This document shows, one piece after another, positions 9,301 through 18,673 of a stretch of 23,356 nt of DNA; the stretch's first letter is position 1; every line of letters starts with the position of its first letter. The stretch is from Pelargonium nanum (taxonomy: Eukaryota > Streptophyta > Magnoliopsida > Geraniales > Geraniaceae). Position numbers and translations under genes: made by a program. Where the stretch lies: assembly GCA_036897485.1 (NCBI GenBank), contig JAYMTF010001446.1, forward strand, positions 1 through 23,356, in the 5' to 3' direction. The notes under the pieces were generated by a model. It ran no database searches, was not told the origin of the DNA, and saw only the letters and a program-made list of their open reading frames with translations.

Positions 9301-12130
9301 AAGTTGTATGGCATCAATTTGTTGTGATCTAGAGCTGTCATTATGGCATAAAATTTATCAGGGTTAGATTTGGGTTGGTAGTTTTCTTATGAGGGCATTA
9401 ATGTCACAAAAAAAAAATCACTAAATATCATGTTCTTTTACTCAAAAAAAAATAAATAAAGAAAAAGGAAAAGGTTATCTATTTCCCATATGACATGCAT
9501 ATGTTCTCCCTACTGAACAATGATACTATTCTTATCGTGAATTATACCAGTCATTTCTATCCAGTAAGTCGCCATTGATTTAATTAAGAAAAAGGAAAAG
9601 GTTATCTATTTCCCGTATGACATGCATTTAATTTGTCATTCTCAAAAGTTTGGATCAATGATATGCAGAGAAAACTTACAATATTTGAGGCAACGATATT
9701 ACTATGCCACGTGGAAAGCTGATGGAACACGATATATGATGCTTATAACTTGGGATGGTTGCTACTTGATTGATAGGAAGTTCAATTTTCGAAGGGTCCT
9801 GATGAGGTTTCCTTGCAAGTATGCAAACAAGGTCTATGTTCTTGTAGTCTTGGTTTGAATGATTCTGGTTTCCCTGTGTCTTATACAACCTTTTTAACAT
9901 GTATTTCTATCTCATCTTTTCTTCTCTACAGACTGTACCCGAAAATACTCACCACTATACATTACTTGATGGAGAGATGATAATTGACACTGATCCAAAT
10001 ACACAGAAGCAAGAAAGAAGATATCTTATTTATGATGTGATAGCAATTAACCAAGTGTCTGTCATAGAGGTTAGATATCTAATACCTGTGGTAAATCTTG
10101 TCGGTAGTTCTTTAGTCTAGAGTTTATTTGTTAGTCTCTACTCTCCATGACATAGAACCCTACATGAAATAATTATATTATAGCCCAGTGTATGAAATCT
10201 TGTTCCATCATTGATAGGAACAATCTGATGTCTCTGGAACAGAAGAAACATGTCGAAAAGACTGAAAATAGATAGCCATGTTAGATTTGTATAATGCATC
10301 TCTTGACTCCAAGTATTTATGTCATTATCCTAAATCTGCCTGAAGAGTAATAAGAAAATTTAACACCTAAAAATTTAAAAGAAGGTGGACTATCAAGAAA
10401 ATAACTAGGACAGTTAATATGGGGAGGATTATATCTGAAGCATGCATTAAGAATAATGTTGGTGGGTTTGTTGTTACCTCACTCTAATGCCATATATCTA
10501 CTTTCGAGGGTTATCTTTTGCTTCTCAGCTTCCTATTATGAATGGCGGACAAATATTGTACAGCAGAACTTCGAGTTTTGTTTTTCTGTTTTAATTTGCT
10601 TTCAGATTTTAATGACTTAATTCCAAACGGCACATAAACTAACATGTAGTTTTGATTACTGAAACTGATGCACAGCTGCCTTTCCACGAACGGTGGAAGA
10701 AGCTTGAGAAAGATGTCGTTGAACCTCGAAATATGGAACGTGAGGCACTTTCCAAGATTACAAATCCTTACTACAGATATGATTTGGAGCCGTTTAGTGT
10801 ATGTATACTGAGATCCATGGGTCATTACTTTATATAAACTGTATTGTCTGGTCACTCTGGTGGGATTGACTATTGATCCTGTTTTATGTGTTTCAGGTAA
10901 GAAGAAAGGGTTTTTGGTTGCTGTCTACAGTTACAAAGCTTCTCAAGAACTTCATTCCACAGCTTTCACATGAATCAGATGGTCTTATATTTCAGGTTGT
11001 TAACCTATTTCTCAAAATCTGTTTGGTTGACCAATCATAGAGTTATGCCAACTAACCAGAATAGTATAAGCAAATAATTAATAACCTTGAAAGGTTTGGC
11101 TGATCTACGTAAGTTACCAAGATTTATAAACTAATTTATTTTTAGCTGTTTAAAATTGGTTTAAGCCTGATTTTGTCTAATGTGGACAAGATTTTACTCG
11201 AGTCTCGGGTCCAAAGCCGATCTGACACTTGTTGGAACTTTTATCTTATAATAGTTGCATGAGAAAAGTGTATCTTGGTCTATACGAATACGGCCTTGAA
11301 TTTTGTTGCTCAAAATCTATTTAGAGCAGCAGTTTACTGATGCCTCATTTTTTCAGGGTTGGGATGATCCTTATGTACCCCGCACGCATAAAGGCCTCTT
11401 GAAGTGGAAATATGCTGAAATGAATTCCGTTGATTTTCTTTTTGAGGTTGTACTACCGTATGTGGTCCTATCATGTGTAGTTACTGGCTTTTTTCTTTTT
11501 TAGCCTGACCTTTTAAACATGTATGATTTTTTTCCTCACAGGTGGGATATGAGAACCGTCATCTACTTTTTCTAAATGAGCGTGGAAGGAAGAAGCTATT
11601 GGAAGGAAGTAGGGTTATTTTTAAAGGTTATACTCAATACTCTCTTATATAGGATAGTCATCGTTATTCTCCTGAGTTTCTCTTGGAGTAAACGTATTTC
11701 ATTGACCTCATTCTTCTTTTTTGATATCCTTGCGCTGATCATCCGTGCACTTGAAATTCAACTTGCAGATGAGTCGGACCCCTCTTCATATTCAGGGAAG
11801 ATTATAGAGTGCTCTTGGGATCGCACGGAGAAGTTTTGGATTTGTATGAGGATTAGGCCAGACAAAGCGACCCCAAATGAATTCAATACCTATCATAAGG
11901 TTTGGCTTTAACCATGTTGCTTGTTTACTGGAAGTAGTTTTCAATTGTTTCAGACTAACGAAGATCCTTGTCAACCGTAAGAGCAGGTGATGCGTAGCAT
12001 AGAGGATAATATCACAGAAAACGTCTTGCTGACCGAGATTAGTGAAATCGTCCGCCTGCCTATGTATGCTGACAGAATACAGACTGATATAAGAGCCCAT
12101 CAGCACAAAGCTTCTGCAAGGCACAGGTGA
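6348..12130 (+). CDS. mRNA-capping enzyme (RNA triphosphatase + guanylyltransferase)
   Basis: This bifunctional nuclear enzyme removes the 5' gamma-phosphate of pre-mRNA and adds GMP. Supported coding exons are 6735-6927, 7033-7181, 7295-7378, 7459-7521, 7814-7945, 8043-8243, 8755-8874, 9000-9049, 9669-9831, 9932-10069, 10676-10798, 10897-10995, 11357-11446, 11542-11626, 11769-11899 and 11987-12130, all GT-AG and in frame. With an ATG-only first exon (6348-6350) the protein has 655 residues. The triphosphatase P-loop is HCTHGHNRTG (catalytic Cys183). The guanylyltransferase has KADG (Lys348 takes GMP), LLDGEM (about 397-402), DGLIFQ (501-506), LLKWKY (520-525) and RIRPDK (592-597). No key residue is missing. 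The N-terminal 65 residues are unusual: the acidic leader (MDLNASP-type) of other plant enzymes is absent, replaced by a charged segment and three 10-residue repeats. The start is the weak point: exon 6735 is preceded by an in-frame stop, so an upstream exon is needed. ATG 6348 (context ACAATGG) or ATG 6468 (seven codons then GTATGC) both fit. Confidence 0.93.
6825..6914 (+). repeat. Three 30-bp coding repeats in the capping-enzyme N-terminus
   Basis: Units at 6825-6854, 6855-6884 and 6885-6914 are each exactly ten codons and similar in DNA. They encode NRDHGSNGGN, NRNQGSHGGN and YTNQGSYGEN. Because the period is a multiple of three, copy number could vary without breaking the frame. The resulting Asn/Gly/Gln/Ser-rich segment should be disordered and lies directly before the triphosphatase domain (LPPGWLDCP). 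Confidence 0.85.
9459..9627 (+). repeat. 42-bp direct repeat in intron 9 of the capping-enzyme gene
   Basis: The 42-bp sequence beginning AAGAAAAAGG and ending GACATGCAT occurs at 9459-9500 and 9586-9627, differing at one base (CATATG against CGTATG). The second copy ends 41 bp before exon 10. The near-identity implies a recent segmental duplication of about 127 bp. It lies wholly inside the 619-bp intron and does not alter coding sequence. Confidence 0.85.
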
Positions 12131-12556
12131 CGAATACAGTCATAAACAAAAAAAAAAATCTTCCACTTAAGTACAAAGTAGAGAGCAAAAGCAGTGGGAA
12201 ACACTCCGGCATGTCAAACCGTGGTAACTATACAACTTCAACGTTCTGCTCCAATTGTTCTCTGCTCAATTAAAGCTTAATTACTCAGCCAATTTATACT
12301 AGCATCTGTAAGCGGAAATACACAAGAATTTTGCACTAGGCTCGTCACTCGTGTATATTAGCGATTCATTTATTCATTCTTTGCAAGAGGGAAATGAAAC
12401 TATTTATGGAATGGGTAGAGAGAGAGTTAAGCCATTTTCCCCCAGCTACCATATTGCTAGAGGACATAAAACATGAAGTTGTAGTTTTGGTATATTGATG
12501 TATGAGTTGCTATATATCTATATAATAGTAGTATTATAATTAAACCAGAATTAATG
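12131..12556. other. 3' flank of capping-enzyme gene and distal upstream region of the next gene
   Basis: This interval starts with an A-rich tract about 20 bp after the capping-enzyme stop codon. I see no clear AATAAA in the first 150 bp. The rest is AT-rich with a short GA run (about 12417-12426) and TATATCTATATA-type sequence near 12513-12526. No reading frame of interest is present. Confidence 0.5.
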
Positions 12557-12570
12557 CATGCATGCACGTG
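12557..12570 (+). promoter_or_regulatory. RY element abutting a G-box
   Basis: CATGCATG (12557-12564) is a consensus RY element, bound by B3 factors of the ABI3/FUS3/LEC2 type. It is followed without a gap by CACGTG (12565-12570), the G-box/ABRE core bound by bZIP and bHLH factors. The pair lies about 35 bp upstream of the TATA box and 78 bp upstream of the chosen start codon. The RY plus ABRE combination is the classic seed-maturation promoter signature, so seed expression of the downstream globulin-like gene is inferred. Confidence 0.7.
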
Positions 12571-12604
12571 CAACACAAGCATCCAGCAAAGCACCATTAC
12601 TTGC

Positions 12605-12612
12605 TATATATA
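12605..12612 (+). promoter_or_regulatory. TATA box of the 423-residue EDGP-like gene
   Basis: TATATATA (in GCTATATATAGC) lies 36-43 bp before the ATG at 12648. Transcription would start at about 12635-12640, giving a very short leader. This argues that ATG 12648, not the upstream in-frame ATG at 12558, is the real start. Confidence 0.65.
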
Positions 12613-12647
12613 GCTCCTCTGAGTTGATCACCAACCACAGCTCAAAA

Positions 12648-13919
12648 ATGGCTTCCCATCTTATTCTTCTTCTTCAACTTCCACTACTAACACTCACTCT
12701 CTCAACCTTATCATCTATAGTAGCAGCTACTCCCGACCAAGCTCTCGTTGCCCCCATAACCAAACACTCCTCCACTTCCCTCTACACCATCACTCTCAGC
12801 TCCAACCAAGCCTTCGTCGTCGATCTCTCCTTGCCCTTCTCATGGCTCCACTGTCCCAAAAACCATCCTCTAGCCCCTTGTCACTCCCTCGATTGCTCCG
12901 CCGCCACCGCCTTCCCTCCTCCGTCATGCTCCGCCACCGCCACCACCGTCACTTTCACAGCCAAACCCAAAACTCCCCGCAGCTGCATTTGCTCCGTGAC
13001 GCCGACCAACCCAGTTAACAAATCCTCCTGTGCCCTCTCTCACCTCACCTACCACAACACCTTTCTCTATAGAACCAACGGTCACGTCCCAACGGTCAAA
13101 ACCAACTTCAACCGCCTTCCCATTGCTTGCGCTCCACGCAATCTCTTCCGCTCCCTCCCCGCCGGCGTCGCCGGCGCCGTCAGCCTCTCCCGGGCACCGC
13201 TCGCACTCCAGGCTCAGTTCCATTCTCAGGTGAAGAACCAGTTCGCTCTCTGCCTCCCCAGCACGCCGTCAGCTCCGGGGGTTATTTTCTTCGGAACGCC
13301 GCCGTTTTATCTCCTGCCACCCCCGGGACGCGACGTCACGCGCTTTTTATCCTACTCGCCGCTCCTCAAGCACCCGAAGAACCCGGACTACTACCTCGAC
13401 CTCGCGGCCATTTCTATCAACGGCCGGAGGTGCTCGTTCCTGGCGCGGATGCTGGAGTTCGACTCGCTCGGCCACGGCGGCGTGAAGCTGAGCACGGCGG
13501 TGCCGTACACCACCCTGAGGAGCCACGTGTACCGATACTTTATAAAGCAGTTTGCGATGGAGACGCGCGGGATCCCACGCGCGGAGAAGGTGGCGCCGTT
13601 CGAGCTTTGCCTGGACTCGAGGAAGCTGGGGTCGACGCGCGTGGGGTGGGGCGTGCCGCAGATAGATTTGGAGCTGACGAACGGGAAGAACTGGACGGTG
13701 TTCGGTGCGAACTCGATGAAGCAAGTGAGCGATGACGTGGCGTGCCTGGCGTTCGTTGATGGAGGGGAGAGGGCGGAACAAGCGGTGGTGATTGGATCGT
13801 ATCAGATGGAGAATAATTTATTGATGTTTGACCTTGTTGGGTCAAGGATTGGGTTTAGTTCCTCTTTGTTATTTTATCAAACTACATGTGCTAACTTCAA
13901 TTTTACATCTCACAATTAA
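12648..13919 (+). CDS. Divergent EDGP/GIP-like secreted aspartic-protease-fold protein
   Basis: This is an intronless gene for 423 residues of the plant EDGP / basic 7S globulin / xylanase- and glucanase-inhibitor family (pepsin fold, TAXI-type N and C domains). A signal peptide covers about residues 1-25. The first catalytic position reads DLSLPFSW (Asp59) instead of the DTG of active pepsins, and the second half has FDSLGHGGVKLST followed by PYTTL without a DTG or DSG site, so proteolysis is unlikely; inhibition of a cell-wall hydrolase is the family-based guess. The family C-terminus TTCANFNFTS is present. The mature part has 13 cysteines by my count rather than the usual 12; the extra one is probably Cys262 (GRRCSF). 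The N-terminal Cys-rich segment (about 65-135) is strongly divergent from the neighbour at 15354-16667. The frame also runs 30 codons upstream, but that DNA is the promoter. Confidence 0.88.
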   Translation: MASHLILLLQLPLLTLTLSTLSSIVAATPDQALVAPITKHSSTSLYTITLSSNQAFVVDLSLPFSWLHCPKNHPLAPCHSLDCSAATAFPPPSCSATATTVTFTAKPKTPRSCICSVTPTNPVNKSSCALSHLTYHNTFLYRTNGHVPTVKTNFNRLPIACAPRNLFRSLPAGVAGAVSLSRAPLALQAQFHSQVKNQFALCLPSTPSAPGVIFFGTPPFYLLPPPGRDVTRFLSYSPLLKHPKNPDYYLDLAAISINGRRCSFLARMLEFDSLGHGGVKLSTAVPYTTLRSHVYRYFIKQFAMETRGIPRAEKVAPFELCLDSRKLGSTRVGWGVPQIDLELTNGKNWTVFGANSMKQVSDDVACLAFVDGGERAEQAVVIGSYQMENNLLMFDLVGSRIGFSSSLLFYQTTCANFNFTSHN

Positions 13920-13974
13920 TTGCCTTCATCAATGCCACATTGTTTTCATTGTCATTGTTCTTATTTTAGTTCAA

Positions 13975-13980
13975 AATAAA
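13975..13980 (+). terminator. Poly(A) signal of the EDGP-like gene
   Basis: AATAAA lies 56 bp after the TAA stop in T-rich sequence, a normal place for a plant near-upstream polyadenylation element. Confidence 0.5.
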
Positions 13981-14423
13981 TTTTTATTTGCCTTTTTTTT
14001 TTTTGGATCGGGGAGTATCTCTTTTGAGTTTTAGAGCGTATTTTAATATTACATCTATCAATAGCTTTCTTTTCTCCACTTAATGGGACTCGATCCTACA
14101 ATTGATTTGAACAAAATTAGTGCTTAGAACTATCGAGTCATCATCATATCTTATTGAGATACACAATGAGAGTATGAAAAAAAAAACTTCGACATAAAGT
14201 CGGAAAGTTTAATAATTTTATGAATCACTTAATTTATAGAGCGATAAACAAAGAAGAACTCAACAATCTCAAAGTCATTGCATAAGCCAAGATAATTCTC
14301 TTACACTAGACGACTATTTCCTCCATTTGAACAACCCGAAACTAATGCATGGATATATAATAGTTTGGGCATCCGACTCCGCCTCCATGTTATCCATTCT
14401 TAGGATAGTGTCTAACCCATGCC

Positions 14424-14589
14424 CAGGGGCGGATCCAAAAAATTTAGTATGTGGGGTTAAAAAAAAAAAATTGAACTTATTTTAGGGTGCCAATTTGCTG
14501 TAGAAATTTTTTACCACTAAATATAACTATTAAATACATTTTTTTCCACAAATTATGGGGTCAAGTGTCACTGAGCGGGTCCGCCACTG
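14424..14589. mobile_element. MITE, hAT superfamily, 166 bp with perfect 8-bp target duplication
   Basis: The left end is CAGGGGCGGATCC and the right end read inwards is CAGTGGCGGACCC (11 of 13 match). The element is bounded on both sides by the identical octamer CCCATGCC (14416-14423 and 14590-14597). Eight-bp target duplications and CA(G)GG-type ends are diagnostic of hAT elements. The interior is AT-rich with a poly(A) run near 14460 and no coding capacity. The intact duplication suggests a fairly young insertion. Confidence 0.85.
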
Positions 14590-14619
14590 CCCATGCCTAT
14601 GATGGCTAAAGTCTTAACT

Positions 14620-14695
14620 ACCAACCCTCATTAGCTTAAATTTATAGGTTTGAGTCAAGTTTAATATGGTATCATACTTGGTTCAGTTTAAGCCT
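14620..14695 (+). mobile_element. Possible LTR-retrotransposon relic (LTR end and primer-binding-site-like string)
   Basis: The stretch reads like the degenerate end of a plant Copia LTR: TTAGCTTAAATTTATAGG, then TTTAATATGGTATCATA near 14660-14675. Intact elements have TGGTATCAGAGC, complementary to initiator tRNA-Met, at the primer-binding site. Only part of that string matches, and no polyprotein or second LTR is visible. Confidence 0.3.
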
Positions 14696-14768
14696 AATGA
14701 GTCGTTTGTTTTGTCTCCTTTCTTAGTGTTAATATTAATGACTCGTTTGTCTTTTCTCCCTTCTTAGT
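14696..14768 (+). repeat. Imperfect 32-bp tandem repeat, period 41
   Basis: AATGAGTCGTTTGTTTTGTC and its continuation to TTCTTAGT (14696-14727) recur at 14737-14768 with three substitutions. Both copies end in TTCTTAGT. This is an old local duplication in intergenic DNA. Confidence 0.7.
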
Positions 14769-15353
14769 CTCAAAATTTTGCAACTAAAAGTTGTGCATAG
14801 TATATATATCTTCCCTATGTAGAGAAAATATTTATACTCACAACGAGTAGATAGGGATGATGTGACATTACGTGATTGGTTGAAAATGATGTCATGTTGC
14901 TCATTGTATTGATGTTATGCTGAAGTGACTGTGAAATATAATGACATAACGATAATGGAACTCGGATGAGGTGGCCATAATGTTATCATGTCAATGCTAT
15001 GATTATGCGTTTACTCATGGAGCCTCAAGCGAAAGTCTCAAAATGGAGTACAAAGTGGTAGAGTTTGAGAGATTACCAATAAGATGTTCCTTAGCGGGAC
15101 AAAACTACATGAGTGGGACACATATCAAGCTCTTGAAGAATGAAATAATGATAAATCGTATATTTATTGTAAATGGAACAAATCTTTGTAGACCACTAGT
15201 TTATATCAGCCAAAAGATGATTACACATTCATCTTTTACATGACCATTTATTCACACACGAAAACAGTTTCTTTTGTATATCTATAAAATGAAAACAAAA
15301 AAAAAACAAAAAAAAAAAACTTTGTAATGATCCACAAAACCATTTTTAGTTGA
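14769..15353. other. Intergenic, 3' flank of the EDGP-like gene on the minus strand
   Basis: No gene is recognised here. The end next to 15353 is the 3' untranslated side of the minus-strand gene and carries long A-runs on the plus strand (about 15292-15320), which are T-runs in its transcript. A 90-codon frame at 14971-15243 has no recognisable similarity. Confidence 0.45.
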
Positions 15354-16667
15354 TTAAGCATTGGAAGTGAAGTTGAAGTTGGCACAAGTGGTCCGTCGGC
15401 CCAAAAGCAAAGAGCTGAACCCGACTCTCGAAGTAGCCAAATCGAACTGCACCAAATTATCCTCCAACTGGTACCCGCCCAACACAACCGCAGTCCTCGG
15501 GTCGGACCCTCCGTTAACAAACCCGAGACACGCCACGTCGTCGTCTATATCAACCATCGAGTTCGCTCCAAATATCGTCCACACCGTGTTCGCGTTTTGC
15601 AACACCAGCTCGATGCTCGGCACGCTCCACCCGAGGCGCGTGCTCAACATATTCGCCTTGCTAAAACACACCTCAAACGGCGCTACCGCCGGCACGGCAG
15701 TGATGTTCCTGGCGGCGGATTCGGTTACAAACGCCGCCGTCACGGCCTTGAAAATAGAGTCCTCCAAGACGGTGTAGGGGTTGACCGTGCTTAACTTGGT
15801 CCCACCAAAGCCAAGTGAGTCAATGGTCAACTTTGTTGTGTTAAGCGACACCGTTTTGTCGTTGACTTTGATAGATTTTACTCCGATGAAGTACTCGACG
15901 GAGGCGTCGCCGAGAGAGCTCGCCGGAGCCGTGCTGACCGGGTTGGTTAAAAGTGGAGTGTAAGTGAGAGACTGAGAAGCGTCCACGTTGGGTTGAAGAA
16001 TATACGGTCCGTTTCCGAAGAAAACGACGCCGTTTTGGGATGACGTCAGGCAGAGAGCGAACTTCCGGTTGAAGCTGAACGCGGCGGCGAATTGGGAGGA
16101 GGGAGCGATTCTGGTCCTCCCGAGCCCGGCCATGCCGGAGGCGCCGGCGGCGAGGCCTTGGAGCAGAAACGTCGGCGCGCAGGAGAAGAGGAAGTTGTTG
16201 ACGGAGACGGCCCGGCCCGGGTTGGAGCCGTCGGTGGAGGCGACGGAGACGACGTCGGCGGCGATCTCGCCGCCTGTGGCGGTGGCGGTGACGGTGCTGG
16301 CGGGGCTGACGCCGCAGGTGTTGTTGTTGCAGCCGGGTTTCGGGCCGGCGAAGCAGTCGCCGCAGCCGTCGGCGCCGGCGAGGGAGCACTGGGCGGAGCC
16401 GCAGCGGGCGGGGCGGTAGGTGGAGGAGACGTAGCTATTTTCGCAGTCGACCCAGAGAAACTCGCCGCCGAGATCAAGGACGAGATCGACGGGGACGAGT
16501 GGAGTCCGCTGGTTGATGCGAGTGACGTATTGGAGAGTGGAGGCGTCTTTGGTGACCGGAAGGACGAGAGCTTTTGGACGGAACGAGGGTTGCGCCGACG
16601 ACGGAGATAGGACGGAGAAGAGGAGAGTGGAGAGCAAGAAGCATTGAGCTAAAGAAGAAGAAGCCAT
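15354..16667 (-). CDS. EDGP / basic 7S globulin-like secreted protein (probable glucanase inhibitor)
   Basis: This is an intronless 437-residue protein, the standard length of carrot EDGP-type proteins, which it closely resembles along its whole length. A signal peptide covers about residues 1-25 (cut near SSA/QPSF). The N-domain has LQYVTRINQRTPLV and, at the first catalytic position, DLGGEFLWVDC (Asp65 in DLGG rather than DTG). The Cys-rich segment with GCGDC and PGCNNNTCG follows. Later come AGLGRTRIAPSSQF, IDSLGFGGTKLSTVNPYTVL, IFGANSM, and the C-terminus TTCANFNFTS. The mature protein has 12 cysteines, matching the six disulfides of the family. Both protease Asp-Thr-Gly signatures are altered, so I infer a non-proteolytic inhibitor or receptor-like extracellular role. 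It is convergent with its paralogue at 12648-13919. The first half is extremely rich in GC (about 16100-16440). Confidence 0.95.
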   Translation of the reverse strand: MASSSLAQCFLLSTLLFSVLSPSSAQPSFRPKALVLPVTKDASTLQYVTRINQRTPLVPVDLVLDLGGEFLWVDCENSYVSSTYRPARCGSAQCSLAGADGCGDCFAGPKPGCNNNTCGVSPASTVTATATGGEIAADVVSVASTDGSNPGRAVSVNNFLFSCAPTFLLQGLAAGASGMAGLGRTRIAPSSQFAAAFSFNRKFALCLTSSQNGVVFFGNGPYILQPNVDASQSLTYTPLLTNPVSTAPASSLGDASVEYFIGVKSIKVNDKTVSLNTTKLTIDSLGFGGTKLSTVNPYTVLEDSIFKAVTAAFVTESAARNITAVPAVAPFEVCFSKANMLSTRLGWSVPSIELVLQNANTVWTIFGANSMVDIDDDVACLGFVNGGSDPRTAVVLGGYQLEDNLVQFDLATSRVGFSSLLLGRRTTCANFNFTSNA

Positions 16668-16714
16668 GTTTTTAGTGTAATGGAGGTTGTTGGGTTGGGG
16701 TGGGAGGGTGGTTT

Positions 16715-16724
16715 CTATTTATAG
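16715..16724 (-). promoter_or_regulatory. TATA box of the 437-residue EDGP-like gene
   Basis: CTATAAATAG on the minus strand lies 48-57 bp upstream of the ATG (16667), in a pyrimidine-rich leader. The sequence and spacing are near ideal for a strong TATA promoter. Confidence 0.75.
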
Positions 16725-18673
16725 TTGAGGGTGGAGGGTGGTGGAGATGGTGAGTTTCTATTTTTGGAGGACAGAGAAGCAGGCACGCCACCGCCAGGGT
16801 GGCGTCAAATGAGGCTGCTTGGAGCCAACTTGACAAGGCGATCGAATCAGGTGGATTTGGTTCTTGCTTTGACTTTTGACCCTTTTGTTTTTTCAATTAT
16901 GGTGGAATGCAAGTTTTCGTGTTAATGAGCTTTGCCACAACTAAATACTACTAGTATACAAGGTCCAAATGATTAATAGGATTTATACAAGTAAAAATTT
17001 TTTTTTTTAAATTGAGAGGTTGACACATGTTCCAAGGTTTATATGATTCTTAAGATGTTTTTGAATCGGGTCGTGCCACGATCTATTTATATGAAATTGA
17101 GTGCGAGATTAAATTTTTCTTCAATAGTTGTCAAGTAAATTTGATCAAGTGTCTTACTTATGGATCGTCTAGTTGCCACGAGACACATCTTCTACTTTTT
17201 TACGCATGAACTTCATCGTGAGTATACTCGAAATACGATTCAAGTATTTCATTAATGTTGAGTAATGTACGAAGTGAGGTGGTCATGCTCTAAGGCAAAC
17301 TCACAGGCCACAGCGATGTCTATAACTCTCAAGTGTTAATTATATGTTCATATGGTAATCACTACAATGGAGCTCTAAAGTGAATCTTGTTCCTATTGGT
17401 AAATGGTAACCTTTGGGACTTCTCTTATTTGCAACTATATGTTGGAGGCTTTTTTGGCAACTTCGTCGCAGACTTGTGCATGGGTGATTATTTTTTTACG
17501 TCATCATGACATCGTCATTTTATTACCGTGAAAATTTAATTATTTAATTAATTTGTTATGTCTTCAAATTTTTTATCTCTCTCGCGCGCATTGGTTCGAT
17601 TGTATCAATTTCCTAGCTATATCTCTCAAATGAACTTGCGGTCATTAAAAAAAGATGGATCGAGATTCAAGTATAATTGAATTGAAATGTTTGTCGTACA
17701 AAATGTGCGTTGTTGTTGAGTTTCTTTCAACTCTGGCTCAAATAAACTTAACCGATGATAGAAAATCATACTATTTTTGATGTCACATCAACTAAAAATG
17801 CATATCATCTTCCTTTTCAAATACTATCAATCTAAAACTAAGAAATCATTCATCTATTTCTAAAAAGGTTACTAGCAAAAGGTTACTCAGTACTCACCAT
17901 TGATAATATTAAAGCTTCTAAATTAAAATATATTTAACATGACCTCTGTGGTCAATGATGTTCATTAATTTATATAAATAAATAATTTGACATTATGTAA
18001 ATAACTTGATATTACGTGTGAGAATTTGTAATTTGACAGAATACAAAATGTCAAACTTAATGGCTAATATTTAAACTTACTAACGTAACTCATATAAAAT
18101 GAAAATGGAATAATCTTATAATATAAAAAAATTAATGGATAAACCTTATCTAATAATGTTTCAATCATATAGATCGGTCCATGGTTTTAAATATAAATTT
18201 TCAACAAAGACTTGATGTGAATGATGTCACTGCTCAACATTATTTTCCAACCTTCACCTACAAATTAATATCATATTCAACCCTCACAAATAATAAATCT
18301 ATATTCATTATTAAATGCGGCGTACCGCACGTCGTATATGACTAGAATTCCTAATTGTGAAAGACACGCATTGATTATAGATAATTTATATTAGAGTTGA
18401 CGATTTGTCGATAAGTTTATATAGTAATTCAGTATATGAAATCAATATAACATAGAGTTGATTTTGATCAGTGTAACTTTTGAATTGAAACGAATTTATA
18501 GTTCAAAAATATTAATTGAAATGCATTTGATCATACTAATTTGTTCAAATCAATACATTTTACATTAAAATTTCAAATCTAATCCGATCAAGATCAATTT
18601 TCGAGATACTCGTTAGTAGTCTCGACCCTAACAATTTCGTGTCAGATTCATTGTAATTTACGAGAAAGTTGGG
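16725..18673. other. AT-rich intergenic region
   Basis: No coding frame with recognisable sequence. About 16725-16920 is upstream DNA of the EDGP-like gene, with GGTGGAGGGTGGTGGAG-type purine-rich repeats near 16731-16748. The rest is AT-rich with no terminal inverted repeats or target duplications that I could identify. A small perfect hairpin TGCGG-CGTA-CCGCA lies at 18316-18329. Confidence 0.5.

Noticed and set aside
6348-12130. Capping-enzyme gene as a pseudogene
   Set aside because: All 16 identified downstream exons join in frame with GT-AG borders and every catalytic motif is intact.
12558-12647. Upstream in-frame ATG extending the EDGP-like protein by 30 residues
   Set aside because: The interval contains the RY/G-box and TATA box, and the signal peptide begins properly at ATG 12648.
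13127-13735. A 202-codon plus-strand frame overlapping the 12648-13919 gene
   Set aside because: It is a shadow in another frame of the GC-rich EDGP-like gene, rich in Arg/Pro/Ala with no domain; the recognised family frame explains the region.
13347-13845. Two minus-strand frames (144 and 101 codons) opposite the EDGP-like gene
   Set aside because: Low-complexity Arg/Ser/Pro composition caused by high GC at third positions of the real gene; no independent support.
16046-16610. Several long frames (up to 182 codons) over the 5' half of the minus-strand EDGP-like gene
   Set aside because: They consist of Gly/Ala/Arg/Pro runs and arise because the GC-rich real gene leaves few stop codons.
18316-18329. 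Small palindrome TGCGG-CGTA-CCGCA
   Set aside because: Only 5-bp arms with no associated element; expected by chance in a window this size.
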